Positions 27,816 through 35,594 of a stretch of DNA of 50,378 nt are shown here, one piece after another (positions within the stretch are counted from its first letter, which is position 1; every line of letters starts with the position of its first letter). A program made the position numbers and the translations under genes. The DNA is taken from positions 1 to 50,378 of the IMG/VR virus record IMGVR_UViG_3300041405_000027. One strand, written 5' to 3'. This DNA is from a virus. Below the pieces are notes generated by a model. The model saw only the letters and a list, made by a program, of their open reading frames with translations. It did not search any database and was not told the DNA's origin.

Positions 27816-27844
27816 AAAGCCCTCCTAACCCGAGGGCTTTTTTG
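27816..27844 (+). terminator. terminator after the accessory gene
   Basis: AAAGCCCTC and GAGGGCTTT form a perfect nine-pair stem followed by a T-run. Confidence 0.9.
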
Positions 27845-27883
27845 TGCGTGATAGAATAGTCAGCAATTATTGGAGACTATCCT

Positions 27884-29179
27884 ATGCGCCAAAAACAGTC
27901 GTTCGTCGTTAACTCGACCACCGACGCCACAAGTACCCGCGTAAACGTCCGAGTAGCGGTTAACGCTGCGTCAATCCGTCGCGAGCAGCATAACGGTCGC
28001 GAGCATATCGTGGTGCCGTCGTTTACGCTTCCTGATGGCGTTGTGATGAATAACGGCCTCTATCCAAAGGAAGAGATCGATAAGGCGTATGCGGGGCTTG
28101 AGGGTACTCTAGCGCCACTGTCACACCCGATGGTTGACGGTGATTACGTTAGCGCACGACAGCCTGAAGCGATTAACGCTTATCACGTCGGCGCATGGAA
28201 TCGCAATGTTCAGCGCGTCGGCAGTCGAGTCAGTATTGAAAAGTGGATCGACGTTGAGTTTGCCAAGAACTCCGAGAATGGTCGCGCACTGCTTGAGGCT
28301 ATCGACAAGCAAGAGCCCATCCACACCTCCACCGGCATCTTTCTTGATCGCGAGATGACGCCCAATGCTGACGGCTACGGTTGGATTGCACGCAACATGA
28401 TGTTCGACCATGACGCCATCCTCATTGGCGAGACTGGCGCAGCTACCCCCGCTGACGGCGTTGGCATGATGGTCAACAAGACCTTCGTAATCAACTCGGC
28501 GATTCCTGTAGTCAACGAAGACGCCCTAGACGACTCATACGGCGAGAAGCTTGCCATCTTGAGCGAGGCAGTCAAGGAGCGGTTTGCCACTTCGGATTCC
28601 TACGCATACGTGCAAGACTTCGATGATCGCGCGCTGGTGTATTGCACTCCAGAAGGCATGTATTCGATTGACTACCACTTTGAAGGTGATAACCCGATCC
28701 TGACTGGTGATGTGCGCACAGTAGTAGCGGAAACGTCGTACAAGGTGAAAACTAACTCCATGATTGAGCACGTACGAAGCGTGCTAAAATATTTCAGTAC
28801 CAAAACTAAACAGCCAGTCGTGGCTAATGTTATAGAGGATTCAGAGATGGACAAAGTTGAACTTCAAGCGATGCTTGATGCTCAGGCTGAGAAACTTAGC
28901 GGTGCGTTCAACGCTCAGCTGGAAGCTCAATCTGTGACCATCAATGCATTGCAGGAATCGCTGAAGGCTAACGCCGAAGCGGGCCTGAAAGACAAGCGCG
29001 CCGCAGTAGCCAAAGTTCACGGCGAAGTGGTTGCAAACGCCTTGAGCGGTGAAGCTCTGGATCAGATGTTCGCTAGCGTGCAAACCGCAGCTGGCATCGT
29101 TTCTGGTTCGCCAGTAATCAACAGCGGCGACGAATACAAAGTTCCTAGCATGTCTGATCACTTTGGAGGTGCTAAGTAA
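27884..29179 (+). CDS. DUF2213 prohead protease with scaffold-like C-terminus, 431 aa
   Basis: Residues 20-210 match the DUF2213 family: REHIVVPSFTLPDGVVMNNG, LSHPMVDGDYVSARQPEAIN, then HTSTGIFLDRE, and DHDAILIGETGAATPADGVG. This family matures proheads. Residues ~322-431 are coiled and charged like a scaffold (MDKVELQAMLDAQAEKLSGA). An internal ATG at 28847, with GAGG eight bases before it and a TGCTAAAAT motif upstream, could start a separate 110-aa scaffold, as lambda C/Nu3 does. GGAG lies eight bases before the main ATG. Confidence 0.9.
   Translation: MRQKQSFVVNSTTDATSTRVNVRVAVNAASIRREQHNGREHIVVPSFTLPDGVVMNNGLYPKEEIDKAYAGLEGTLAPLSHPMVDGDYVSARQPEAINAYHVGAWNRNVQRVGSRVSIEKWIDVEFAKNSENGRALLEAIDKQEPIHTSTGIFLDREMTPNADGYGWIARNMMFDHDAILIGETGAATPADGVGMMVNKTFVINSAIPVVNEDALDDSYGEKLAILSEAVKERFATSDSYAYVQDFDDRALVYCTPEGMYSIDYHFEGDNPILTGDVRTVVAETSYKVKTNSMIEHVRSVLKYFSTKTKQPVVANVIEDSEMDKVELQAMLDAQAEKLSGAFNAQLEAQSVTINALQESLKANAEAGLKDKRAAVAKVHGEVVANALSGEALDQMFASVQTAAGIVSGSPVINSGDEYKVPSMSDHFGGAK
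28764..28790 (+). promoter_or_regulatory. possible internal promoter for the scaffold segment
   Basis: TGCTAAAAT is an extended -10, preceded by TTGAGC at a short 15-base spacing. It lies 57 bases before the internal ATG at 28847. The same nine bases occur before the neck gene at 32078 and the gene at 36682. Confidence 0.35.
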
Positions 29180-29613
29180 TGGCATACCCACGCTACCATC
29201 GAGTCAACCTTGACGGCGACTCGCTGATGAAGACCGAGACCCGCAAGACTGCTGCCGCTCTGTTGCCTGGCACCATGGCGGTTATCAACTCGTCCAGCCT
29301 GTTTGCTCAGCAAGCTACCGCTGTAGGTCGCATGTACATCATGGATGTCGGTTACCACCAAGGCCTGAAGATTACCGAAGCTAACCCAATTGGTGATAGC
29401 GCAGTCGGAAACTACTGGGAAGAAGGTCGCGAATACGCAGTGCGTGTTGCAGCCGCTACCGTTGTAGCCAAAGACACCCCTATCAAGCTTGCTGCTGGCG
29501 GAATCGGCGCTGTGGGCATCGAAGGCACTGACGTAATCATTGGCTACTCTCAGGACGCCGTTACCATTGGCGCAACTGCTGACTTCATCCGCGTTCGCGC
29601 AGTGTCCATCTAA
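29179..29613 (+). CDS. head decoration (cement) protein, 144 aa
   Basis: The product is beta-rich, Gly/Ala-rich and lacks cysteine. TAAALLPGTMAVINSSSLF and a C-terminal IIGYSQDAVTIGATADFIR fit phage cement proteins located between protease and major capsid genes. They stabilise the expanded shell. The ATG overlaps the protease stop (TAATG). Confidence 0.82.
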   Translation: MAYPRYHRVNLDGDSLMKTETRKTAAALLPGTMAVINSSSLFAQQATAVGRMYIMDVGYHQGLKITEANPIGDSAVGNYWEEGREYAVRVAAATVVAKDTPIKLAAGGIGAVGIEGTDVIIGYSQDAVTIGATADFIRVRAVSI

Positions 29614-29626
29614 GGGGACTTGAACT

Positions 29627-30697
29627 ATGTATTTTGAAGCAAACGCGGATAAGAAATATCCGCACCTTGTTAGCCACTGGAACACCATGTGGGCTAACCG
29701 TAACTGGTTCGATAAGACCGACAAGCAGATGATGGCTGCCTACAACAGCGCAATGCCTAGCGGTATGGCTGTGAACGCTGGCGGCATCACCCGCGACTTC
29801 TGGGCGGCGATGGATAACCAAGTTGTCGAGCTGCGTAATACCGGCGTCGGCATGGAGATCCTGAATGACCTCCTGCAAGTACAGACCGTTGTGGATATCG
29901 GCAAAACCGCCAAGTTCTACAACAACGTCGGTCACATCGCGGATGACGTAACCGTATCCATCGACGGTCAGGCTCCGTACAGCTTCGATCACGTTGATTA
30001 CGGTCAAGACGCTGACCCAATCCCTGTAATCCAAGCAGGTTGGGGTGTTAACTGGCGTCACTTCCGTGGCTTGCAGACTGAGGGCATCGACCTCGCTTTG
30101 GATAGCCAGCGTGCAAAAATGCGCGTGTACAACGACAAGCTGGTAGCTCTGACTCTGGATGGTGCAACCAACATCCAAGTTCAAGGCTTCCAATCGCAAG
30201 GCCTGCGTAACCACCGCAACACCAAGAAAATCGACCTTAACGTCTCCAGCGGCGTCGGCGGTCTGATCAACTTGGCTACCGCAACCGCTGCCGAACTGAT
30301 CGCCTTCTTCCAAGGTCCGTTCGCCACCATGCTGCGCACCAACCGCATCCCAGAGCTTGACGTTCTGTGGGTATCAGATGAGATCGGCGTGAACCTGGGC
30401 AAAGTGTACGTAGAGAATGGCGTGACTGTTGGCACCGTTCAAAGCTACCTGCTCCAGTTCATCAAGGTGAAAGAGATCCGTTCGACCTACGCTCTGGTAG
30501 GCAACGAAGCTCTGGGTTATGTCCGCAACCGCGACGTAGTAACCCCGTTGGTCGGCATGGCTTCGAGCATTCAAGCTCTGCCGCGTCCTCTGCCAGAATC
30601 CAACATCAACCTGCGTGTAATGGGCGCGATGGGTATTCAGGTCAAGGCAGACGCCGATGGCCTGGGCGGTGTGGTCTACATGGCTAAGCTGACCTAA
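29627..30697 (+). CDS. major capsid protein, 356 aa
   Basis: It follows the decoration gene and ends at a terminator. The sequence (MYFEANADKKYPHLVSHWNT, GGITRDFWAAMDNQVVELRN, and near the end LGYVRNRDVVTPLVGMASS) fits the major capsid family related to encapsulin-type HK97 folds (DUF2184/DUF6260-like). GGGGA precedes the ATG. Strong codon bias (many CGT, CTG, GGT, GAC) agrees with very high expression. Confidence 0.9.
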   Translation: MYFEANADKKYPHLVSHWNTMWANRNWFDKTDKQMMAAYNSAMPSGMAVNAGGITRDFWAAMDNQVVELRNTGVGMEILNDLLQVQTVVDIGKTAKFYNNVGHIADDVTVSIDGQAPYSFDHVDYGQDADPIPVIQAGWGVNWRHFRGLQTEGIDLALDSQRAKMRVYNDKLVALTLDGATNIQVQGFQSQGLRNHRNTKKIDLNVSSGVGGLINLATATAAELIAFFQGPFATMLRTNRIPELDVLWVSDEIGVNLGKVYVENGVTVGTVQSYLLQFIKVKEIRSTYALVGNEALGYVRNRDVVTPLVGMASSIQALPRPLPESNINLRVMGAMGIQVKADADGLGGVVYMAKLT

Positions 30698-30715
30698 TAA
30701 GTCAGTGGTAAAATC

Positions 30716-30741
30716 AGGGGAGTCTTCGGGCTCCCCTTTTT
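30716..30741 (+). terminator. terminator after the capsid gene
   Basis: AGGGGAG and CTCCCCT form a perfect seven-pair stem with an eight-base loop and a T-run. It would keep capsid mRNA in excess over neck genes. Confidence 0.9.
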
Positions 30742-30756
30742 ATTTGGAGAATTGAA

Positions 30757-30927
30757 ATGCGTTATGAAGTTACCAAGGCATGGCAGGGCGTATCGGTCGG
30801 TGATGTGATCGAAACCGACACCTTGCATGATGCGCTTAAGCCCAATGTGCGCGAACTTACAGAGAAATCGAAGGAGCCAGAAGTAGAAGCCCCTCGCCGT
30901 GGTCGCCCGCCAAAGGATAAAGAGTAA
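30757..30927 (+). CDS. small head protein with AT-hook-like tail, 56 aa
   Basis: GGAG lies before the ATG. The N-terminal half is a small beta domain (YEVTKAWQGVSVGDVIETD). The C-terminus EAPRRGRPPKDKE contains the RGRP core of AT-hooks, often present in short phage proteins after the capsid gene. The role is unknown; DNA contact inside the head is possible. Its stop overlaps the next ATG (TAATG). Confidence 0.75.
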   Translation: MRYEVTKAWQGVSVGDVIETDTLHDALKPNVRELTEKSKEPEVEAPRRGRPPKDKE

Positions 30928-31094
30928 TGGCCCGATTCCGCGTCACATACCCAACGAACGGACTTGAGGCAGGCGCTATCGTAGAGTCTGACTCATGCCC
31001 GCAATGGCTTAGGGGTAAGTGTGTATCGCTGCCTGATGAGGCTGTGAAGGTGCTTGAGGTTGCGAGCCCTAAGCCGAAGGTAAAGCGGAAGTAA
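30927..31094 (+). CDS. small head protein, 55 aa
   Basis: TAATG overlap upstream. A beta-rich start similar in plan to its neighbour (RFRVTYPTNGLEAGAIVESD) is followed by a basic tail (SPKPKVKRK). The two genes look like diverged duplicates of one small head protein. The function is unknown. Confidence 0.75.
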   Translation: MARFRVTYPTNGLEAGAIVESDSCPQWLRGKCVSLPDEAVKVLEVASPKPKVKRK

Positions 31095-31098
31095 TAAA

Positions 31099-31124
31099 AA
31101 AGCCCTCACTTGGAGGGCTTTGTT
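31099..31124. terminator. bidirectional terminator before the first moron block
   Basis: AAAGCCCTC and GAGGGCTTT form a perfect nine-pair stem with A-runs upstream and Ts downstream. It ends the rightward head genes and the leftward moron transcript. Confidence 0.88.
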
Positions 31125-31157
31125 TCAGATCAGGATAAGCAGCAGGAGCCATAGCAT
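31125..31157 (-). CDS. possible 10-aa hydrophobic peptide
   Basis: On the minus strand GAGG lies eight bases before an ATG that opens MLWLLLLILI and a TGA. All residues are hydrophobic. It directly precedes the terminator at 31124, the arrangement of a leader peptide or a tiny membrane peptide. It could be chance. Confidence 0.25.
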   Translation of the reverse strand: MLWLLLLILI

Positions 31158-31191
31158 GGTCGTGTCCTCGGTTAGTGGTTGATAGGCCTGA

Positions 31192-31338
31192 TTACAGAAA
31201 GCTCAGGACTCGTTCGTATTCGGCGTTCATACGCTTAGCTTCGTCTTGAGCGGTCTGCTCGTCGTCAAAGGTGGCGATGAACATGCTGCCGCTGAAGATG
31301 TCGAAGTGGTTGGCGTTTTGTTTTACCGTGAAGTTCAT
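31192..31338 (-). CDS. 48-aa small soluble protein (moron)
   Basis: AGGGA lies nine bases before the ATG at 31338. The product NFTVKQNANHFDIFSG ... IATFDDEQTAQDEAKRMNAE has the beta-then-helix plan of short phage proteins. The function is unknown. It belongs to the leftward moron block. Confidence 0.7.
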   Translation of the reverse strand: MNFTVKQNANHFDIFSGSMFIATFDDEQTAQDEAKRMNAEYERVLSFL

Positions 31339-31356
31339 GGTCCATGTCCCTAGAGT

Positions 31357-31376
31357 AGCCCCTCGCGAAAGGGGCT
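31357..31376. terminator. hairpin between moron genes
   Basis: AGCCCCT and AGGGGCT form a perfect seven-pair stem with a six-base loop. There is no clear T-run on either strand, so it may be an attenuator or processing site. Confidence 0.45.
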
Positions 31377-31382
31377 TTCCAT

Positions 31383-31526
31383 TTATTTGCGCTTGATCAT
31401 CAGAACCGCTAGAAGCAAAGCGACAATGACCAGATCAGCGCACATCGATAACAGCCTACTTGCAGAATCAACCAGAACAACTCCGCCAGCCAAGCCGAAC
31501 GCTGCAAGATTCCTGATGCTTGTCAC
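31383..31526 (-). CDS. 47-aa membrane protein (moron)
   Basis: The GTG start overlaps the stop of the TerB-like gene (GTGA). Two hydrophobic segments (residues ~7-20 and ~27-43, LVIVALLLAVLMI) end in KRK. It may anchor or accompany the TerB-like protein. The function is unknown. Confidence 0.65.
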   Translation of the reverse strand: MTSIRNLAAFGLAGGVVLVDSASRLLSMCADLVIVALLLAVLMIKRK

Positions 31527-31960
31527 AGGTAGTCTTTCAGGTTGAGGTTCATGATCTTGGCCGCTTTCTCCAGAACAACCATTTCTTCTGGCTCGATATC
31601 GCCATCCGACTCAGCAACGGTCAACATGAAGTTGAGAACGGTTGCCGCATCGTCAACGCTATGCGCCAAGTCTTTCAGTTCTTTCTCTGCGTTCTGACGA
31701 ATGATGCGTGGGCCGCCGTCGTTGAAGTCAGCCTTTGCACGGTCGATGGTGTTACTCAGTTCGGCGCCGAAGCCTTTAAGTGCTGCTGAGTTGTTGATCA
31801 GCTTTTCGATCTTTTCGAACTCTTCTTTTTCGATCTCGCCGTCAGCAGATGCTACGTAGAAGACACCGTATACAGAGGCCTGCATCAGATCGCGGTTGGT
31901 CATAACTGCGATTGCTTGACGGGCTTCACCGGACTTCTTACCGAACAATTTACCGAACAT
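31523..31960 (-). CDS. TerB-like protein, 145 aa (moron)
   Basis: The helical fold with two acidic motifs (ASADGEIEKEEFEK about residues 37-50, and AESDGDIEPEE about 114-124) is the TerB/DjlA N-terminal pattern, in which acidic loops bind metal. TerB proteins belong to tellurite-resistance and phage-exclusion systems. It lies leftward in the rightward structural operon and has a very good sigma70 promoter of its own. GGGGAAA precedes the ATG. Probable role: lysogeny- or infection-time modification of the host, or anti-phage defence (inference). Confidence 0.88.
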   Translation of the reverse strand: MFGKLFGKKSGEARQAIAVMTNRDLMQASVYGVFYVASADGEIEKEEFEKIEKLINNSAALKGFGAELSNTIDRAKADFNDGGPRIIRQNAEKELKDLAHSVDDAATVLNFMLTVAESDGDIEPEEMVVLEKAAKIMNLNLKDYL

Positions 31961-32004
31961 TTGATTTCCCCTTGGTTGCAGTCCGTTGTGGCTGCTTGAG
32001 ACGA

Positions 32005-32033
32005 ACTATAGATACGCCACGAAAAGACGTCAA
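32005..32033 (-). promoter_or_regulatory. sigma70 promoter of the TerB moron
   Basis: On the minus strand TTGACG and TATAGT are exactly 17 bases apart (5 of 6 matches each). The -35 lies in a block of about 45 bases that is repeated before the second moron at 36600-36660. Confidence 0.8.
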
Positions 32034-32040
32034 GCAAAAA

Positions 32041-32049
32041 TGCTAAAAT
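32041..32049 (+). promoter_or_regulatory. extended -10 (TGCTAAAAT) before the neck genes
   Basis: This extended -10 lies 29 bases before the ATG at 32078, back to back with the moron promoter. The same TGCTAAAATGGT occurs at 36647. Confidence 0.45.
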
Positions 32050-32077
32050 GGTCGAAACTATTTTCCAGGTGGCGAAA

Positions 32078-32467
32078 ATGCCAAGCATTGAAGACATCAA
32101 AGCGTATTTTTTGGCCTACGGGATTCCTGTACCGCCCGACTTCATATTGCAGCTTTGGATTGATACCATTTCCGTCATCCAGCCATGCCTAGACGGTGCA
32201 GGCTATCCAGCATCAACGCAAATGCTTATCTATCTATATCTGCTTGGACTTACAGGCTACGTTAACGTTGATCGGCAGATCAGTTCTCAAACGGCGCCTA
32301 GCGGTGCAAGTCAGTCTTTCCGCTGGGGATCATTCGTTGACCGCTACCGCTCTCTGCGCTCTCTTCTTAATACGCTGGACACTTCTGGCTGCACAGCTTC
32401 GGTAATCCCTCCAGAGCCTGGCGCATCTGCCGGCCTATGGGTTTCTACTGGCGGGAAGTGCTGCTAA
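32078..32467 (+). CDS. head-tail connector (adaptor-type) protein, 129 aa
   Basis: The start is the ATG at 32078, after AGGTGG; an in-frame ATG at 32048 has no such site. PSIEDIKAYFLAYGIPVPPD at the start, then Leu-rich helices, fit DUF7370-like neck proteins found just after capsid genes. It probably joins portal and tail. The C-terminus ends in GGKCC. Confidence 0.75.
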   Translation: MPSIEDIKAYFLAYGIPVPPDFILQLWIDTISVIQPCLDGAGYPASTQMLIYLYLLGLTGYVNVDRQISSQTAPSGASQSFRWGSFVDRYRSLRSLLNTLDTSGCTASVIPPEPGASAGLWVSTGGKCC

Positions 32468-32679
32468 TGGCTAGGACGTTGCGTGCGAAGCGCAGAAGTA
32501 GCGATACCGTGCGTGACGGCATATTCCAGTATTCTGCGGGCGGATGCCGTCATCATGGGAGCTGTGGTTATTGCGTGCAGAATCGTACCTTCTCCCGCGC
32601 TGAATCTGATTGGGATAAAAACGTGAAGCTGTACGGCTGGCCTGATGCTGACCCCTGCTACATGATGGAGGAATCGTAA
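32467..32679 (+). CDS. Cys/His-rich small neck-region protein, 70 aa
   Basis: TAATG overlap upstream and TAATG downstream. The basic N-terminus (RTLRAKRRSS) is followed by CRHHGSCGYC, a likely zinc site. It lies among the neck genes. The role is not known. Confidence 0.72.
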   Translation: MARTLRAKRRSSDTVRDGIFQYSAGGCRHHGSCGYCVQNRTFSRAESDWDKNVKLYGWPDADPCYMMEES

Positions 32680-33023
32680 TGGCCTTCATGTCCGCATGGT
32701 ACATGATCGACACCGCAACCGTGTACCCAAGGCTCGCAGAAGGCGATTGGGGCGGCGGCGTAACATACGGAACCCCGTACACCATCCTTTGCGGCCACGA
32801 AGGCGTATCGCGGCAATCACGCGACACTGAGGGCGCAGAGTTCGTAACGCGGGATGTCTATTACACCGGCGACACTCGGCCAGCATACCTAGACCGAATC
32901 GCATACGGCGACACTACCGCCCAAGCGTGGGATGCAGTCTCGGCCGCAGAGATTCGCAAGATTGCTCGTCACGGCATGTCGGCGTTTAACTACGAAGACG
33001 AGTACGATTTAGAAACGATGTAA
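32679..33023 (+). CDS. head completion/stopper-type protein, 114 aa
   Basis: TAATG overlap upstream. The beta-rich sequence (DWGGGVTYGTPYTILCGHEG ... FVTRDVYYTGDTRPAYLDRI) with a central compact domain resembles small head-closure proteins (SPP1 gp16 type) in plan and position. The assignment rests mainly on gene order. Confidence 0.65.
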   Translation: MAFMSAWYMIDTATVYPRLAEGDWGGGVTYGTPYTILCGHEGVSRQSRDTEGAEFVTRDVYYTGDTRPAYLDRIAYGDTTAQAWDAVSAAEIRKIARHGMSAFNYEDEYDLETM

Positions 33024-33056
33024 AATGCACAATCAACATTTACCGGAGTTAATGCA

Positions 33057-33335
33057 ATGGCTACAGAACTTCTACCTGTCGCGTCTGGAGCCGCTAACTC
33101 TGCTGACTTCACTTTGGCTGCTGGCGAGACGGCAACAATTGCGCTTAAAGACGCAGCGTCTCCTGAAATTGAGAGCGGTCCAGTTGTCGCCGTTCAATTA
33201 AAGGATGACGCAGCCGCTTACTGGGATATCTACTTGATGACCAGAGAGAATAACTCGGTAGTTATTAGCGCGGCTGGCACTTATCGAGTTCGACGAGTGG
33301 CGAACGGTGTATCTGTAGGCGCATTCCGAGGCTAA
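33057..33335 (+). CDS. small beta-sandwich virion protein, 92 aa
   Basis: CCGGAG lies before the ATG. The product (FTLAAGETATIALKDAASPE ... ISAAGTYRVRRV) has the alternating pattern of an Ig-like or decoration domain. It directly precedes the SGNH hydrolase gene (one base gap), suggesting that the two act together on the virion surface. Confidence 0.7.
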   Translation: MATELLPVASGAANSADFTLAAGETATIALKDAASPEIESGPVVAVQLKDDAAAYWDIYLMTRENNSVVISAAGTYRVRRVANGVSVGAFRG

Positions 33336-33336
33336 T

Positions 33337-34737
33337 ATGATCACGAGATCAGTAGTTAGTTCGGTAGTGCGCAAGTTTGTATTGCGTTCCGGTGCCGCTC
33401 CAATCTTGAGCGGCGCTGTACCTATTCCAGATCCGACAACCGTCAACTTCACTTCCGCTCAGTTCGCTCCTGGCTTCTCTGGTTCGATCAGTACGACTAA
33501 GAACGCCGCACGCATATACGCGCGAGGGGATGTAACACTATGGTCCGGATTCATTACAGGCACCGAAGCCAAGCTTACAAACCCATCTGATTTTGGCGAT
33601 AACGACGGATCAATGCAGGTTGCCATTAACGGGTCTGCATTTACCAGTGCCGCGAGAACAGGCTCTGTGTATACCCTGTTTACCGGATTGCCCCACGCTA
33701 AACGATTCGTCGAAGTTCGATGGGTAATCCAGATGGGCGAGGCTCCGTATATCGCATCCTCTGGCAATGTCCTGCAAGTGACTGGACAACCGCCATCACT
33801 TGAAACAATGGGTAGTCAGGTAACTAACGGATCGAACTCTGATACCGGCTTCTACAGCGGCGCACTGATCGCCAACATCGCCAACTACGCACCGCCACTA
33901 CAGGCGCCTTCGGGAACTACTTACGGATCTAACGTCGGCTCCGTCAAGATGAAAGGCGCGTTCTCGAAGCTGGTTGTTACTGTCGGCGGTCCGCGCAAGG
34001 TTGGCGTTAGCAAGAATGGTGGAGCTCCATCTTTCTATTCAATCGCTGACGAATCTGGCGGCCCTATTCGCGCTATCGTAGTGCCGTGCGACGGATCAAC
34101 CTCGACGTATAACGTGTGGGATAGTGGCAACTATTACAACACTGGCGGTCACTTCGCTGTATCTGGTGACTCTGCGCTACTCAACATCGGCACCACGAAG
34201 CAGTTCCACATATTTGGGGACTCTATCGTCGCCGGAGCAGGACCAGGAGCCACCGCCGTTGATTCTGAGATGATGTCCGTAGCCTCAGCCTTGGGCGGGG
34301 TTGGTACAACTATCGGTGTAGCCGGCCAGACAATCGTCGGCTGCAAGACTATGCTGGACAACGCACTGCCCCTACTGACGGTCAGCGCTAATGACGTGGC
34401 GGTCCTGTCTATCGGCGGCAACAGTGCGTCAGGCGGCATTGATGCGACCAAGAAGGCAGACTATCTGTCGTGCATCAATAAGCTGCAAGCGAAGGGTTAT
34501 GGCAAGATCCTCTGTCGCGGCATTCTTCCCACTCCGGACGGATCTGACACTCGCGCTATCTACAACGTCGAGCTGCAATCGGTCGTGACAACATTGGCTG
34601 ATCCTAACGTGATGTGGATCGATACCAGTGCGTGGATTGGCTACGACACCCAGGACAATACGCATCCGACTATTGCGGGTTATGTGACGCTGGCCAGTTA
34701 TGCGTTGCCTGCTTACACGTCGTTGCTGGGGCTTTGA
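33337..34737 (+). CDS. SGNH/GDSL-type hydrolase in the neck region, 466 aa
   Basis: The C-terminal 180 residues hold the SGNH blocks: IFGDSIVAGAG (Ser ~295), GGNSASGG (Asn ~364), and DNTHPTIAGY (Asp ~439 and His ~442). The N-terminal 280 residues are beta-rich and may attach the enzyme to the particle. SGNH esterases remove acetyl or acyl groups, for example from O-antigen or capsule sugars. Its place among neck genes rather than beside tail fibres is unusual. GAGG lies six bases before the ATG. Confidence 0.88.
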   Translation: MITRSVVSSVVRKFVLRSGAAPILSGAVPIPDPTTVNFTSAQFAPGFSGSISTTKNAARIYARGDVTLWSGFITGTEAKLTNPSDFGDNDGSMQVAINGSAFTSAARTGSVYTLFTGLPHAKRFVEVRWVIQMGEAPYIASSGNVLQVTGQPPSLETMGSQVTNGSNSDTGFYSGALIANIANYAPPLQAPSGTTYGSNVGSVKMKGAFSKLVVTVGGPRKVGVSKNGGAPSFYSIADESGGPIRAIVVPCDGSTSTYNVWDSGNYYNTGGHFAVSGDSALLNIGTTKQFHIFGDSIVAGAGPGATAVDSEMMSVASALGGVGTTIGVAGQTIVGCKTMLDNALPLLTVSANDVAVLSIGGNSASGGIDATKKADYLSCINKLQAKGYGKILCRGILPTPDGSDTRAIYNVELQSVVTTLADPNVMWIDTSAWIGYDTQDNTHPTIAGYVTLASYALPAYTSLLGL

Positions 34738-34738
34738 T

Positions 34739-35155
34739 ATGCCGGTCAAGGGGTTGAAAGAGGTTCGCCAAAGCCTGCATAAGCTGGTCTGGCAGATTAG
34801 CGGCCCAATGGCTGAGAAGGCGCTAACCGAGGTGATGATCGTTGCTGGTGGTTATGCAGCAACAATGACGCCAATCGACACTAGCAACCTGATCAACAGC
34901 CAGTTCCGCCAGATCAGCAAGTCAGGCGACAAGCTTACAGCGATGCTTGGCTACACAGCGGCATATGCGGCGGCTGTACACGACAAGAAAGGCGCGACAG
35001 TCGGCAAGAACATTCTGAGGTCAAAGGCTGATCCATCACGCGGCAACTTTTGGGACCCTGATGCAGAGCCTGGATTCCTAAAGAAAGCATTCGAAGAGCC
35101 TGATGCAAGGGCTGACATAGACGCAGTAGTTGAAAGGTATATGAAACTACCATGA
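34739..35155 (+). CDS. HK97 gp10-like tail completion protein, 138 aa
   Basis: The product (PVKGLKEVRQSLHKLVWQIS ... VAGGYAATMTPIDTSNLINS) matches the gp10-like family at the head-tail joint. The ATG at 34739 lies one base after the hydrolase stop; a longer frame from 34700 is rejected. It participates in neck or tail-tube completion. Confidence 0.85.
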   Translation: MPVKGLKEVRQSLHKLVWQISGPMAEKALTEVMIVAGGYAATMTPIDTSNLINSQFRQISKSGDKLTAMLGYTAAYAAAVHDKKGATVGKNILRSKADPSRGNFWDPDAEPGFLKKAFEEPDARADIDAVVERYMKLP

Positions 35156-35538
35156 GCCATACACCGATCAATCTATTCAAGGACTGGCTAGAACTATATG
35201 TCTCGACGGCTGGCTACACAATCAGTCGCGGCATGTGGGAAGAGGCTAACAATGGCGCAAAGAAGTTCGTGGCGGTCTGGTCTGACTCTGGAAGAACGCC
35301 AAATGGTGAAATCCAGTATCCGCATATCCGCGTGATCGTGACTGGTCGCGCAAACGGTCGTGCGCTTGGCGATACAGAGGGCGCTGAACTGTTCGCAGAG
35401 TCGTTGTTTGATGCGGCTATTGCGCACTTTGAAACAAGTTGCATGATGCAAATTAGGCCAGTTGGCAGCGTGCAAGGACCGTATTACACCGAAACCAGTA
35501 GACCTTGGGTAGAAATAAACTTCGAATTGACGTGTTAA
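35152..35538 (+). CDS. tail terminator-like protein, 128 aa
   Basis: ATGA overlap with the gp10-like gene. It sits between that gene and the major tail protein, the usual place of the tail terminator (lambda U type). The alpha/beta sequence (LFKDWLELYVSTAGYTISRG ... YPHIRVIVTGRANG ... PWVEINFEL) fits. The assignment rests on order and length. Confidence 0.78.
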   Translation: MSHTPINLFKDWLELYVSTAGYTISRGMWEEANNGAKKFVAVWSDSGRTPNGEIQYPHIRVIVTGRANGRALGDTEGAELFAESLFDAAIAHFETSCMMQIRPVGSVQGPYYTETSRPWVEINFELTC

Positions 35539-35594
35539 ACTATGTGCATCTGCTCGTAGTGGGCGGTACTTTCAAACTTTAAAGGAGGTGCCTT

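Noticed and set aside
29585-30313. Minus-strand frame of 242 codons opposite the major capsid gene
   Set aside because: Shadow of the highly biased capsid gene; no ribosome site or family.
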